Origin: Atkinsonella hypoxylon | Taxonomy: Eukaryota; Ascomycota; Sordariomycetes; Hypocreales; Clavicipitaceae | Reading direction: 5' to 3' | Assembly: GCA_000729835.1 (NCBI GenBank) | Contig: JFHB01000209.1 | Coordinates: 1-53,137, forward strand | Length of the DNA stretch: 53,137 nt | Shown: positions 12,310 through 24,524 of the stretch, in pieces | Layout of the letters: each line of letters begins with the position of its first letter | Position numbering within the stretch: the first letter of the stretch is position 1 | Position numbers and translations under genes: made by a program | Notes under the pieces: model-generated | What the model was told of the DNA's origin: nothing | Seen by the model: the letters and a program-made list of their open reading frames with translations, nothing else | The model's database searches: none

Positions 12310-15300
12310 ATTAGCTATTAAAACCCTTAAAATAGCACCAAAAGGAATAGGTAAGGGAAAGAGCACAAGCCCTAAACAGGGTAGTGGTTCTAGTACACTA
12401 GCTACAGCTGCTGCTACTAGCTTTCCTAGTCCAGCTAGATCCCCCCCTTAGCCAGTAGATTCCTCTTCTAATAAAGAAGATTATATAGCTAAGAAGGCTC
12501 TAAAAGAAGCTAGATTAGCTTCTAAAAGAGTAGTGTAAGTCTATAATGTTTAAGCTAATCTAAAAGCTTAAATAGATAAGCAACAAGAGACCCTAAATAG
12601 ATTTATTAGGTATAGTGAAGCAAAATAAAGCTAAAATAAAGGTAATATAGCTAATTTACTAAGTAAATTAAATACTATAATTACATCTATAGGTAATCTC
12701 TCTATAGGGTCTCCCTCTAAGGTAGTAGATCCTATTACTTCTAAAAGAGCTTCTAAAGTCTCTTTTAAAGCCCCTAAACCTTCTAGTTCTAATAGTGCTA
12801 CTTTTCTGCCTACTTTTAATAAAGGCACTATAAAAGAGCTAAATAAGAAGGTCTACTTAATTCTAGAGGCTGCTAAGCTAAAAGGCCTTAAAAATTTTAA
12901 ACAGTAGAAGTAAGCTTTAACTATTTAATTTAGAGCACTAGGATTCCCTTAATTTATTAATAATCCTAGTATAGCTAGTACTTTAGTAGATTTAGAATAA
13001 GCTATTATCCTTATAATTATAAGAGATAGTTGCTAATCTAGACCTTAAGCTGCTATAAGCTAGCATAAGTCCCCTGTAGATGCCTATAACGTTCTAGTTA
13101 GGCAGTATTTATAGAGTGCTGAAATACAATGTAGTACGCTATATACTAGTTATTATAACTTATTATTTTCAAACTATAAGGGATCTTTAGAGGCCTTTAA
13201 TACTAAATTTAATAATTTACTAGCTAGATTATAGCTCTATAGTGTAGCTATTAATTCTATTAACTAGGTAAATTATTATATTAATGCTTTAAAGAAGACC
13301 TTCCCTAGCTAGGCTAAAAGGCAGCAATATTCTATTAGAGCTGCTAGAGCATAAGGTCTATCTGTAAAAATGCTGAATTTACAGTTCCTTATAGCTAACT
13401 TATTAGAAGAATAAAGAGATAAAAGCTCCTCTATATCTAAGGCTCTTAGTTATAAAGCTTCTAATTCTAATAGTTCTAATAATAATAAAGCTAACTAAGG
13501 AAAGAATCCTCCTAATCAGAAGAAGAATTCCGATTCTAATTCTAATAATTCTAATGCCTCTAAAGATACAGATAAAGCCTTTAAGAATAAGAAGAAATAG
13601 AAGAGCTAAAGAAGAAGTAACAAAAATTCTAGGAATAAGGATAGAGAAGCTGCTTTTGCTATAGGTTGTTATAACCTATCTACTAGCAACCAGAATACTA
13701 TAGATTCTAATAGTGAATCTAGTAGTTCTAGTAATAATAATTCTTACAATTTAGATACAGAATCTACTACTAGTAATACTAGTACTACTAGTAATAATAC
13801 CCCTTCTTTTAACTATTCCAATAGAATAATTAAAAACTCCTTACTATACAATATAGGTTCTACCTATTATATAGTTAACAATAAGGCATTTTTTAGGACT
13901 TTTAAGCCTATAAAAAAGGGTAAAACCGCGCCTATTGCTACTAGAGGAGGTTCTATTTATCCTAAAGGATAGGGAACTGCTGTATTCTAGGTACTAGTTA
14001 GTATAAATCTAGCTAAATACAGACCTTTAGCTCTAAAGAATGCTCTATATTGCCTAGGTTTAGATACTAACCTTATTAGTAGTCTAAAGCACTATTTAAT
14101 AGGGGGCACTCTCCTTAGAAATCAGCTATTTCTAGCTAATAGAAGCTGCTGTAGGCTTCTAAATCCTAAAAAGTATAGTTTCTTCTTACAGCTTAAGGGG
14201 CAAGAGACCCCTAGAGTGTGTAAAAACTACGCTAATCTCTCTTATATAGGATTTCTAGCTAGCAATAGTTATAATAGCAGTTATAATGCTAGTTATCCTA
14301 TAGAGGTTTAAATCCCTTAATAGCTTAGTTTTAATCCTAAGGAATATAGCTAAATTAAGGAATTATCTAATTTTAAAGAAGAAGAAGATAATACTAATAA
14401 CGATGCTATAGAGCTATTAGCCCTAGTTCCTAAACGGGCTCCTAGTTAGATTCCTTCTAATAATAGGGATTTAGAAGGTCTAAATCCTAAGTTGCTAGAT
14501 ATTAGAGGAAATAGCTGTTTAGATCCCTTAAACGAGGCCTGTAGTTCTTAAGAGATCTAGTAAGATAGGGAGTAACAGGAAGCTAGCTCTAATAATAATT
14601 CTAGTAGTATAAATCCTACTGCTTCTTCTTTCTATAAGAAGCTCCTAGAATTAGCTGCTACTTAGCACGTTAGATTAGGGTATATAGAACTCCCTTTACT
14701 AAAGAAGACTACTTCTATTACTAAAGGTATTTCTAATTTTACAAAAATTAAGGAAAAGGATTTTAACTGCCTAGCTTATAACTAAGCTAAAGCTGTTAAA
14801 AGACCTAGTAAGCATACTATTCCTAACCCCCCTAGATGTTTAGATATTATAGAGAGAGATACTGTTAAAATAGAGCCTATACTGCACAATAAGAGGCCTC
14901 TAGTTCTTTTTCTAATTAATAGAAAATTACAGTATAAGTAGTCTTTTAATCTAGCTAATAAAGAGGGTTCTACTCTCTATAGCTGTATTAAAGGCTTCTT
15001 TAAGGAATTAAAAAACTAGTATAACTGCTACCCTAAACACCTTTATTTTAATAGTAGTACAGAAATTAATACTAGGTTATAAGCTTAGCTATCTTCTAAG
15101 GGTATTTGCTTTAGCACCTCTTGCCCCTATATTTATAAATAGAATAGGCTAATAGAGAGAGCTATAAGGGTACTTCTAGACCGTTTGCGTGCTACCCTAC
15201 AGTAGTTACAATTACCTCTATATCTATAGTCTTACATCCTTCTTGCTATAGTGGATTTAGTTAATACTACTGCGAATAGTACTAAATTACTAAGTTCTAA

Positions 15301-17827
15301 ACAGCTATATCTAGCTAATTTAGAGCCTTCTAAGACCTATAAGCCTAATTTTACTAAAATAAGGGCTATAGGCTTCTATTGCGAAGTTCTAATTCCTTTA
15401 GAACAATAATTTAGGTTGCAGAAGCTAGCTAAAAGAACTATTCCTAGTAGACTTTTAGCTACACTAGGTTCTAATATATATCTAATATACATCCCCTTTA
15501 AACAAGCTGTTATAAAGACTAGCTTCGTTAAAATTATAGAAGGAATAGGTTCTATTTCATAGAGCATCCCTAAGGTTCCTATTGGTTCTATAGTAGATAA
15601 TCCTTTAGAGAGAGAAATTAATAACTAGCAGCAATTAGGGGATAATTATACTCCTAAGTATCCTTATCCTAGTTATCTAGATGTGCTAAATCATCCACTA
15701 GAACCTGTAGATTAAGCTCTTCTACTAAGCAACTCTATAGAAGCTGTAGAGGCCCCTAAAGCCCCTATATCTATAGAAGCCCCTTAGGCTAATATAGAAC
15801 CTATAGAAGCTGAAGCTAATGCTAATGCTATAGATTTAGATAGAGATATATTTTCCTTAATTAAGGATCTATACTTTAAGGCTAGAACTAAAGCAGCTAT
15901 TACTTCTAATAGTAAGGATAAACTTCCTAATACATAGAAGCAAGCCCTAAAAAGCTCTGCTAAGCAGCATTAGATAGAAGCTACCTATAGCGAATTTAGG
16001 CAGCTATTAGCTGCTAGAACCTTTAAATTTATAGGGAAAGACTAAGTACCTAAGGGCTAAAGAGTTCTAAAGAATAAGCTTGTTTATAGGCTTAAAAAGG
16101 ATAAAGAAAATAATCCTATTAAATATAAGGCCCGCCTTATTGCTAAGGGATTTATATAAATAGAAGGTTAAGACTATCTAGAGACCTTTGCTGCAACTAG
16201 TATTCCTTCTAGCTAGCGTATATTATTAGCTCTTGCAGCTTTTAATAACTAGGAAGTTAAGTAAATCGACTTTATAGAAGCGTTTTTAAATAGCAAGCTA
16301 AAGGAAGCTATTTATATAGAAATCCTAGATAGATTTATTGAATTTGCAGAAGCAACGCTATTAGTAGCTAAGCTACTAAAAAGCTGTAATTATAAGCCCT
16401 CTATAGAGCAAGTAATTAAGCTAGAAAAATCCCTCTATAGTCTAAAGCAAAGTCCTAGAGAATAGCAGCAAATTCTAACAGAATTACTTTAAAAGCATAG
16501 ATTTAAACCTCTTATATTAGACCCAGCAGTCTTTTATAACCTAGCTACATCTATATATATTGCTACTTATGTAGATAACTGTCTTCTAATTAGGCCTAAT
16601 TTACAATATACTAATAAACTTAAAAAGCTACTAAATTAAGCTTATCTAATAGAAGATAGAGGACTAGCAGAATTCTTTCTAGGTGTATAAATCACCTATA
16701 ATAGGTCTAAAAGGTCTATTAAAATCCACTAATCTTAATACATCCTTAAAGCCCTAGAAAGATTTAAAATGCTAGATACTAAGCTAGCTTCTATCCCTAT
16801 ACAGCCAGGAATTCTAAAGCAACTAGTTACAAAACTTCTCTCTAAATCCAACTATAAGCTTTATTAGAGCATAATAGGTACTATAATGTATCTTATGTTG
16901 CTAACTAGGGCTAATATTGCTTTTTCCGTTCAGTGGCTATTAACCTTCCTAGCTAAGCCCTATATAGAGCACCTGAACGCCTCTAAGCACCTCCTAAGGT
17001 ACTTAAGTAGTACTAGAAGCTTTGCTATTATTTATAAGCATTTTAGTCTACACCCTATAGGGTTTTCTTCTAAAGCTTCTAGCTCTAAAGAAGTACTTAA
17101 GACCCTCCTTAGTTATTACAATAGCGATTTTGCTAGTAATAAAACCTCTTCTAAATTAACCTATACTTATCTATATAAGCTAGCTGGTGGACCTATTAGC
17201 TGGAAATTAAAGAAAGCTAGTACTATTGCTCTTTCTACATTAGAAGTAGAATCTAATGCATTATCTAAAGCTATAAGGGAATTAGAGTAGCTCTACAGCC
17301 TTTTTAAGGAGATAAAGCTGCCTTTAACCCCTCCTATTCCTATTAGGTGTAATAATTAAGGCGCTATAGTTACTGCTTACAACCTAACGTTATATAGTAG
17401 AACTAAGCACACCCTTTTAAAGTTTAACTACATTAGGGAAAAGATTCGTAAAGGTATAGCTAAGGTTAGTTATATTAATACAAATTAGATGCTAGCAGAT
17501 AGCCTAACTAAGCCTCTTGCTATTTAAAAGCATTAACAATTTATTAAGTTACTAGAGCTTTCTAGCTAGCTTATAAAAGCAATAAAAACACTCGAAAAAT
17601 CGAAAAGCAACGAAAAACAGTTAAAAATCGAAAACAACAAAAACAATTAACAACAACTAGTTATATTCAACTATAACTACCCTGGAATTGCTGAAATTAG
17701 TTATGTTATTGGTTATGTTATTTAGTCCTGTTATTAGTACTGTATTTTGATTGATTCTAACTTAGATATCCTTTAAAGGAGCTAAGTTGCTTATAGAACT
17801 AGTTACTTCTCACATTTCTAGAGGGAG
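12310..17827 (+). pseudogene. Copia-1 gag-pol remnant, nearly full length
   Basis: Reading through RIP stops, the Copia order gag, protease, integrase, RT, RNase H is intact. A gag-like region rich in Ser/Lys/Asn ends near 13690. A protease remnant lies around 13850-13950, where the active Asp region reads 'YNIGSTYYIVNN' (Asp to Asn). Integrase occupies about 14640-15560. RT is about 16050-16880 with YVDN at the catalytic site near 16568-16580. The RNase H signature 'STIALSTLEVESNALSKA' sits in the open segment 16886-17290. A polypurine tract GAGGGAG at 17821-17827 precedes LTR D. The 5' LTR in this orientation is missing. The element is inactive. Confidence 0.88.
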
Positions 17828-18531
17828 TGTTAAAAATAAGCTACCCTGTATAGTCTATTTTTATGCTTACTAGTTGCCTGTTAGTTGCTCTATTACGTGA
17901 CCCTAACTAGGTCTTGTTACGTTGATTTTTGGTAGAGATATCACTGTTACTAGATGCAAAACATCTAGAATCGACTAAGGCAAAGTTACCTAACCTATAG
18001 TTAACTTTAACAGCGATTTTCTCCACAACTAGCAATAGTAGAAATTCAAGAAGTATACTATTTAAAAGCTAAGAATTAGGGCTATTTAATAGTATAATTA
18101 TTAGATAGAGTTGCTTATAAGGGTTGCTTATTATTAGTAGAATTTGTTAAATTGTGTATATAAGCGTCTTGTTTGTAGGGCTATAAGTTGATTTTTTTGT
18201 TTTTATATAGTAAATCTTTTTGCAGAAATTATAAAGTAGCCTATAAGCCCCTTCTAGCGACTACAGCCTGCCGATATAGTTAGTAGGTCTATAAGGGACT
18301 AGAAAGATTTAAGATCCTACCCTCACTAAGTTCGTTACAGCGCTCTTAATATAAAGATACTACTATTACAGTTATCTATTGCCTCTACGTGATCTATACT
18401 ATACACTATAGCTTGATTTAGGCCGCTGCTGCTTCCACTACGTGATAATTACTAGGAGCAATTACAGGTGCTAAATATAAGAGACCACTACCCTCTTCTA
18501 TCTAGTCCTGTAATCCCTATTATTTTCAATA
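17828..18531 (+). repeat. Copia-1 LTR D (704 bp, forward)
   Basis: It runs from TGTTAAAAATAAGC to TATTATTTTCAATA, immediately after the polypurine tract. It is the inverted counterpart of LTR B. It is the 3' LTR of the nearly full-length copy to its left. Confidence 0.9.
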
Positions 18532-19327
18532 CTTTTAGTAGGGTCTTCCTCTAAAAAGTCTTCTAAAGCTTCTAATAGTTCTATTAGTTATAAAGAAGAC
18601 CCTCCTTAGTTATTGTAATAGCGATTTTGCCGGTAATAAAACCTCTTCTAAATCGACCTATACTTATCTATATAAGCTAGCTAGTGGACCTATTAGCTAG
18701 AAATTAAAGAAAGCTAGTACTATTGCTCTTTCTACATTAGAAGTAGAATCTAATGCATTATCTAAAGCTATAAGGGAATTAGAGTAGCTCTACAGCCTTT
18801 TTAAGGAGATAAAGCTGCCTTTAACCCCTCCTATTCCTATTAGGTATAATAATTAAGGTGCTATAGTTACTGCTTACAACCTAACGTTGTATAGTAGGAC
18901 TAAGTATACTCTTTTGAAGTTTAACTACATTAGGGAAAAGATTCGTAAAGGTATAGCTAAGGTTAGTTATATTAATATAAATTAGATGCTAGTAAATAGC
19001 CTAACTAAGCCTCTTGCTATTTAAAAGCATTAACAATTTATTAAGTTACTAGAGCTTTCTAGCTAGCTTATAAAAGCAACAAAAACACTCGAAAAATCGA
19101 AAAGCAACGAAAAACAGTTAAAAATCGAAAACAATAAAAACAATTAACAATAACTAGTTATATTTAACTATAACTACCCTAGAATTGCTGGAATTAGTTA
19201 TGTTATTAGTTATATTATTTAGTTCTATTATTAGTACTGTATTTCGTTAGTTAATTCTAACTTAGATATCCTTTAAAGGAGCTAACTTGCTTGTAGAACT
19301 AGTTACTTCTTACATTTCTAGAGGGAG
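18532..19327 (+). pseudogene. Second Copia-1 RNase H/3'-end fragment between two LTRs
   Basis: About 800 bp duplicate the segment near 17070-17827 (end of RT/RNase H, 3' untranslated part and purine tract GAGGGAG) in the same orientation. It begins inside the coding region just after LTR D and runs directly into LTR E. This is a 5'-truncated copy, formed either by internal deletion of a tandem element or by recombination. Confidence 0.8.
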
Positions 19328-20020
19328 TGTTAAAAATAAGCTACCCTATATAGCCTATTTTTATGCCTACTAGTTGCTCTATTATGTAACTCTTATTAGG
19401 TCTTATTACGTTAATTTTTAGTAGAGATATTGTTGTTACTAGATGTAAACATCTAGATTCAATTAAGGCAAAGTTGCCTAACCTATAGTTAACTTTAACT
19501 GCGATTTTCTTTACAACTAGCAATAGTAGAAATTCAAGAAGTATACTATTTAAAAGCTAAGAATTAGGGCTTTCTAATAATATAATTATTAAGTAGAGTT
19601 GCTTATAAGGGTTGCTTGTTATTAGTGGAATTTATTAAATTATATATATAGGCATCTTGTTTGTATAGCTATAAGTTGATTTTTTTGTTTTTATATAGTA
19701 AATCTTTTTGCGGAAATTATAAAGTAGCCTACAAGCCCCTTTTAGCAACTACAGCCTGCTAATATAGTTAGTAGGTCTATAAGGGACTAGAAAGATTTAA
19801 GATTCTACTCTCACTAAGTTCGTTACAGCGCTCTCAATATAAAGATACTACTATTACAGTTATCTATTGCCTCTACGTAATTTAGTACTATACACTACAG
19901 CTTAATTTAAGCTGCTGCTGCTTCTACTATATAATAATTGCTAGGAGCAATTATAGGTGCTAAATATAAGAGACCACTACCCTCTTCTATCTAGTCCTAT
20001 AATCCCTATTATTTTCAATA
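19328..20020 (+). repeat. Copia-1 LTR E (693 bp, forward)
   Basis: It has TGTTAAAAATAAGC at the left and ATTATTTTCAATA at the right, the same length as LTR B, and is preceded by the purine tract. It is more RIP-altered than LTR D; for example, its copy of the segment around 19430-19460 has lost several C/G positions. It abuts Gypsy integrase sequence at 20021. Confidence 0.88.
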
Positions 20021-21080
20021 ACTGTTTCCTTAGCTTGCCTAGTGTTTAGATTAGCGATAATGCTAGCTCTTTTGTATTAGAATTCCTAGAAACAATTAAT
20101 AAGCTAACTAGTATAAAATATTGTTATAGAAGTTCTTTACACCTATAAACCTAGAGAGCTATAGAAATTATAAATTAGGAATTAGATTAGAAGCTAAGAT
20201 TCTATATTAACTAGTATTAAAGGCAGTAGAGTATTTACCTTTCTGCTTTAGACTTTATATATAACGTCTTATAGCACTTATTGTTAAATATATATTCTCT
20301 TTAGGTATTATTAAGCTAACTACTATAGAATCTATTAGTATTAAATAATAAACTATTTAATCTTATTAATTTAGAAAGAGTATAAGCTACTTAAAATATT
20401 ATTATATAAATAAAGGAGGTATAAGACCTTATATAGCAAAATATAGTTAAAGCTTAAAAGGTATAAGAGAATTAAGCTAATTAGAAAAGAAGAGAAGTTA
20501 ACTTTAATATAAGCAATAAAGTCTATATATAGAAAAAAGGCTTTATAACTTTAGCTCTAACTACTTAACTTAATTCTTAATACACTAGTCTATAGTTAAT
20601 AATTAAAAAGAGAGGTTATAGCTTTATCTTAAATATATTAAGCTAGTTTAAAGAGTCTCTATTGTTTTATATAAATAGGCTACAAAAGGCATTAATTAAT
20701 CTATTGCCTTAGCAGCTAATAATACTAAAGAAACTATAAGAAATCTAGAGCTAAATAGAATATAAAGTTAACTAAGTACTAGCCTTTAGATTAAAGAGTT
20801 AAAATAAAACCTTAGAATATTAAGTTAGTTAAAAAGGTTATAACCTAGATAATTAATAGTATTTAGTAAGGAATTTAGCTAATATAGCATTAGCTTTAGT
20901 TAAATTTTATAAGAAGTATCTAGATGCTATAGAACTACTAGTAAGACTATAGAAATAGTTAATTGCAGCTGCTAATAATAAAGCTGTAGTAGAATACAAC
21001 AATAATAATATAGCTGCTAAGGATACTATAATAAAGAGGAAAAGACCTATATAATATAGGTAAAACCTTTAATATTGTTT
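20021..21080 (+). pseudogene. Gypsy integrase C-terminal half plus chromodomain
   Basis: The plus-strand reading, through stops, shows the distal integrase core around 20050-20170, where the D-N-x-S-x-F region is followed by a degenerate PQT-x-G-x-x-E motif. An H2-like segment and a basic linker follow near 20440-20520. A chromodomain lies at about 20800-20930, where 'LEYQVS.KGYNLDN' matches the E-Y-x-V-K-W-x-G-Y core and is followed by 'RNLANIALALVKFY'. This marks the source element as a chromovirus-type Ty3/Gypsy. It is the logical continuation of the fragment ending at 6250, minus the first part of integrase. Confidence 0.75.
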
Positions 21081-21480
21081 AATAATATTAGGTTTAAAAG
21101 AGAGTAGTATAATAGTTATAATCTCTCTATATAATGCTTTATTGTTATCTGTTACCTTAATATTAAGATATTCTACATTAGCTACTCTATTAGTGCTAGC
21201 TTAAGCTAGTAGAACTATAGGTCTTCTTTAGTAAAACCTTAAACTATTGTAGAACAACGTTAGACCGTTAAATACGCTAGATGTAGCTCTACTTTAGGTT
21301 GTTAACTCCACTAGGGTCTATTAATCTTATAGCCCTTAGGCACCTATAGAGGCTTTACCTCCTTTTTCCTCCTTTCCCCTCTATCTTAGAGTCTTCGTTG
21401 ATAGAGCCTAATAAGACCATTTAATCTTTCTCTAATGGCTGTAATAGAGCCTAACAGCAGAAACGCCACTAATTTTTAAC
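21081..21480. repeat. RIP-affected spacer, probably Gypsy 3' end/LTR
   Basis: It is AT-rich at the left and somewhat GC-richer at 21340-21480, with no readable protein. Its position after the chromodomain suggests Gypsy 3' untranslated or LTR sequence, but no matching left copy was found in the window. Confidence 0.35.
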
Positions 21481-22403
21481 GGATATATATTAACTAAATC
21501 TAATAACAGCACTTTAACCCTTTGCTAAAAAGGCTAAAGCAAGAGGATTTAGCCTGTTAATACTACTAGTGTTAATATAGATTTAACGAAACAACAGTAC
21601 GTTAAGCAATAAGCCTATAGCGCGTATATTGCTATAATCTATTAACTAGAAGCTATATTTAACCTTTCTGTTGCTGTATAATAGCAAGATATTACAATTA
21701 ACGATATTAAGCAACTAAACAAGAGGCTTTAATAGCAGATTAACAACTAAACCTATAGATTATAATACATCCTAATAGACCTTCTCTCTGCTAAGTTATA
21801 TATATTTATTAATAGATTCTTTATAAATAATAAAGATTTAAGCTTCTAGATAGAATATATAATTATTCTAAGCAATAAAGAAGCTTATAAAGAGAACGCT
21901 AAATTTATAATAAAAGGTAATATTATTATATATAGCTCTATTAAAAGTAAGAGAGTTATAAGGAGGGCGCTTATATTAAAACTATACAGTATAGTGTAAG
22001 GCGTAAATATATTGTATACTATTAGCACTACGTTAAATATAGTAATAAAGCAGCTATAGATACTGCTAATTTTACTAGTAGTCTATATAGATTTATTCTT
22101 ATTGTATAAATGCCTTATAAAGCTTAGTATAATAAAGAAAAAGAGATTAATTATTAACATTATAGTGCTATATTAATTATATAAAAGGCGTAAAATTAAC
22201 GAAATCTATTAGATTAACAGTAAAGATAATATTGCTAATTTAATAATAAAAGTAACGCTAAATAGAACTCTTAAATCCTTTATTAATAACAATAAAACTA
22301 ATATATAGGTAGAAGGCTAAGTAAAGAGACCTATAAATTAATGTAGAAGAATATTAGATTTATTATTGTTTATTCCTTTAATCTATTTTATTATTACTGT
22401 AAC
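21481..22403 (+). pseudogene. Copia-2 pol 3' end (RNase H), right copy
   Basis: On the plus strand it encodes a degraded Copia RNase H region. It contains a 'KSKRVIRRALILELY' segment near 21945-21990 (family form K-S-K-R-V-T-R-S-x-L-A-A-E-L) and 'INSKDNIANLI.KA' near 22215-22255. From 21681 onward it is the inverted counterpart of 6617-7333. It extends about 200 bp further upstream than that copy. Confidence 0.75.
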
Positions 22404-22762
22404 TATTAAAGTTACTCTATTAGCACAATAAAAAGAGAGACTGCTAGTATTAGAATTATTATAACTCTATTGTGCAATTCTAGTACCTATATAGGTAGAT
22501 ATAACCGCTAATTAGTTATATTTGCATATTAGTCTCCACTTACATTAAGGTCGCTAATACCCCTTAATTCCCCCTTAATATAACACTATACCTAAGGTAT
22601 ATAAGGCATCTAATAGGGTATATAATGTAGCCTCTTTTGCTAGTTAGATATAACTCCTAGATAACCAAATTTAAACCTCTTTAATGTAAGTACTAGTACA
22701 CTAGTGAACTAGTCGTAGGGCCGACTCGAAGGAGTATAAATAAGACCCTTGGTCTACCAACA
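22404..22762 (+). repeat. Copia-2 LTR, right copy (359 bp)
   Basis: It begins TATTAAAGTTACTC (TATT from TGTT) and ends GGTCTACCAACA. It is an inverted copy of 6258-6616 with identical length. It is the 3' LTR of the right-hand Copia-2 fragment. Confidence 0.85.
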
Positions 22763-23926
22763 GTAATTAGATATAGAGATAAATTCGCTGTAAAATCTAA
22801 TAAATTAAAGAGAAAAGTATCTAGTAATCTTAAGACTACTTATTTTTAACTATTATTATAGTAACTCTAGTAACTAAACCTATTCTTCTATTGTTAGATT
22901 AAGCGTTAAAGATCTAAAGCTTTAAGAGAAGCTATATATTTTAAGACATTACTTTGTCCCTCTAATAACTACACCTAATATCCTAGCAGGTGTATAAGGG
23001 ACAAGAGTGCTTAAATAATCCACGTTTCCTTCTGTGACAGGCACAGGTTCATCTCTGTCCGGAGAACAATGTTCATTCAACTGGTGATTCAAGTCCACTG
23101 TGGTGCCGGGATGCGTGCCCTAGTTTCCTGGTAGTTGGATTAATTTCCGTACCAATCCGTCTACTTTTGTGGCTAAATCAGCCGTCAATATGTGTTTTAT
23201 TATTGAACTTATTTGCCAACAATTTCTGGGGATATTATCTGGCTCTAATTTGGCGATATAAGGGGAGCCACCAGTCCTTTGGCTTTTTACTGTTCAAGTT
23301 CGCCGGTATATTCTTCTTGGCATCGAATTCGATCTTAGTCTCAGCGGAAAGCATTCGTCCACTTGAAGAGTGTACTATATTCTCTCAGTGACCGGACTAG
23401 GTTTGAATAAGTTTCAACCGCCCTAGCAACTACTCGGCTTCATCCACCACACCGTGCCACCAAAATGGCAGTATAAGTGTAGCAACAGCGAGCTTCGCCG
23501 ACCGCGACTTGACTTCGCTAGAAAGATATTTAATATTTGGCTATACCAAGATCATATGCGTTTTCTCCGAGAGTGACGCATTATGTGCGCGTAACTTGCT
23601 TCTTCATGTTGCCTTCTTGTTCTTGAAGAATAGAAAGCTCGTTGTTGCTAGGATGCATAAGAGTCCCATCATTCTTATTCCTAGATGCGTCGTAGGACAA
23701 CAATGATAAGCCACTAGCAAAGCTCAGCATAAAAGATTATGTCAATCCTCTTCAGGTAGGAGAATTCCTGAACCTTTCCTCTCTTTTCCTATCGGCCAGG
23801 TATCGAGAGTGTACACATTTCCCAAAACAAAGCCTTCTCCGCCTTCTCATAACCATCTGTCACCGCCTCACCTTGCAACATGCTTCCTCTACATAATAAG
23901 AAGCGCACTCAGAATCACTTTCCACG
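22763..23926. other. Edge of the RIP block and gene-free transition
   Basis: AT-rich DNA continues to about 23010. Composition then changes within some tens of bases to ordinary gene-space DNA. From 23020 to 23926 no frame has an ATG start, splice signals and a recognisable product; the longest open stretch (23167-23391) depends on a TTG start. The segment probably holds the 3' flank of the phosphatase gene and unique spacer. Confidence 0.6.
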
Positions 23927-24524
23927 TCAGTAGTTCTCCCAGATATCCTTCACGTACCCCTCCGTCAGCCTCTCATCGTTCCCATAAACCTGCTGCCAGC
24001 CTACAAACCCTTGGTCCAGCACAAAAACCTCCTGCTGAGCCGCTCTCTCGCCCTCCTCGCCCAGCCTCTTCAGCAGTTCCTCCTTCTCACGCAAGTACTT
24101 CAACGCAGCACTTGGTCCGCGCTGCTGACTCAATGCGCAGTGAAACACCACCGTTTTGGTGTCCTTGAGCTTGCGAACGAGAGTGGGCATCATGGTGTCG
24201 AGCTGAATGCTTGGGATGTTGGTGCATCCCTTGATGTGGCCGCCTATATAGTCTGCAAATCAATCAGTCTACAAATGCTGCATCCCATGAAACCCGATAC
24301 GCCTTTCATATCTTGAAAGTCTTCTTTCGTTGAGAGAGCACCACGTCATTATTCGATGTTGGAGGAACAAATGAAGAAGAAGACATGAGAAGAAGAGCAA
24401 GAAACACACCATCGTCTCTGACATCGATAATTGCATAGCTAGGGTTCGGTGAGTCCTTCTCTTCGAGAATCTTCTCGGAAAGCGTCTTGGCGGAGATGCG
24501 GCGCAGGTTCGCAGTAGTGGCCAT
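23927..24524 (-). CDS. ych1: Cdc25-like rhodanese phosphatase (Ych1/Ibp1 family)
   Basis: A two-exon gene: exon 1 24524-24410, intron 24409-24253 (157 bp, GTGTGT...TTGCAG), exon 2 24252-23927. The product is 146 aa, the usual size for single-domain Cdc25-like rhodaneses. The N-terminal half carries 'YAIIDVRDDDYIGGHI', the rhodanese D-V-R-x-x-D-Y-x-G-G-H-I motif, which spans the splice junction. The active-site loop HCALSQQRGP at about residues 76-85 has the C-x5-R phosphatase pattern (Cys77, Arg83). Family members are small dual-specificity phosphatases or arsenate-reductase-like enzymes; yeast Ych1 and fission-yeast Ibp1 are the named relatives. The start is the first ATG before the conserved domain. 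The physiological substrate cannot be told from sequence. Confidence 0.88.

Noticed and set aside
12631..12828. Minus-strand ORF of 65 codons inside Copia-1 gag
   Set aside because: It is the antisense shadow of the plus-strand gag region.
1..23000. CRISPR-like or other regular arrays in the AT-rich block
   Set aside because: The repeats are LTRs and pol copies, with no short direct repeats separated by unique spacers.
23167..23706. Two short plus-strand frames with hydrophobic stretches
   Set aside because: The first relies on a TTG start, and neither has a recognisable family or a signal-peptide-like beginning. They lie in the transition zone next to the TE block.
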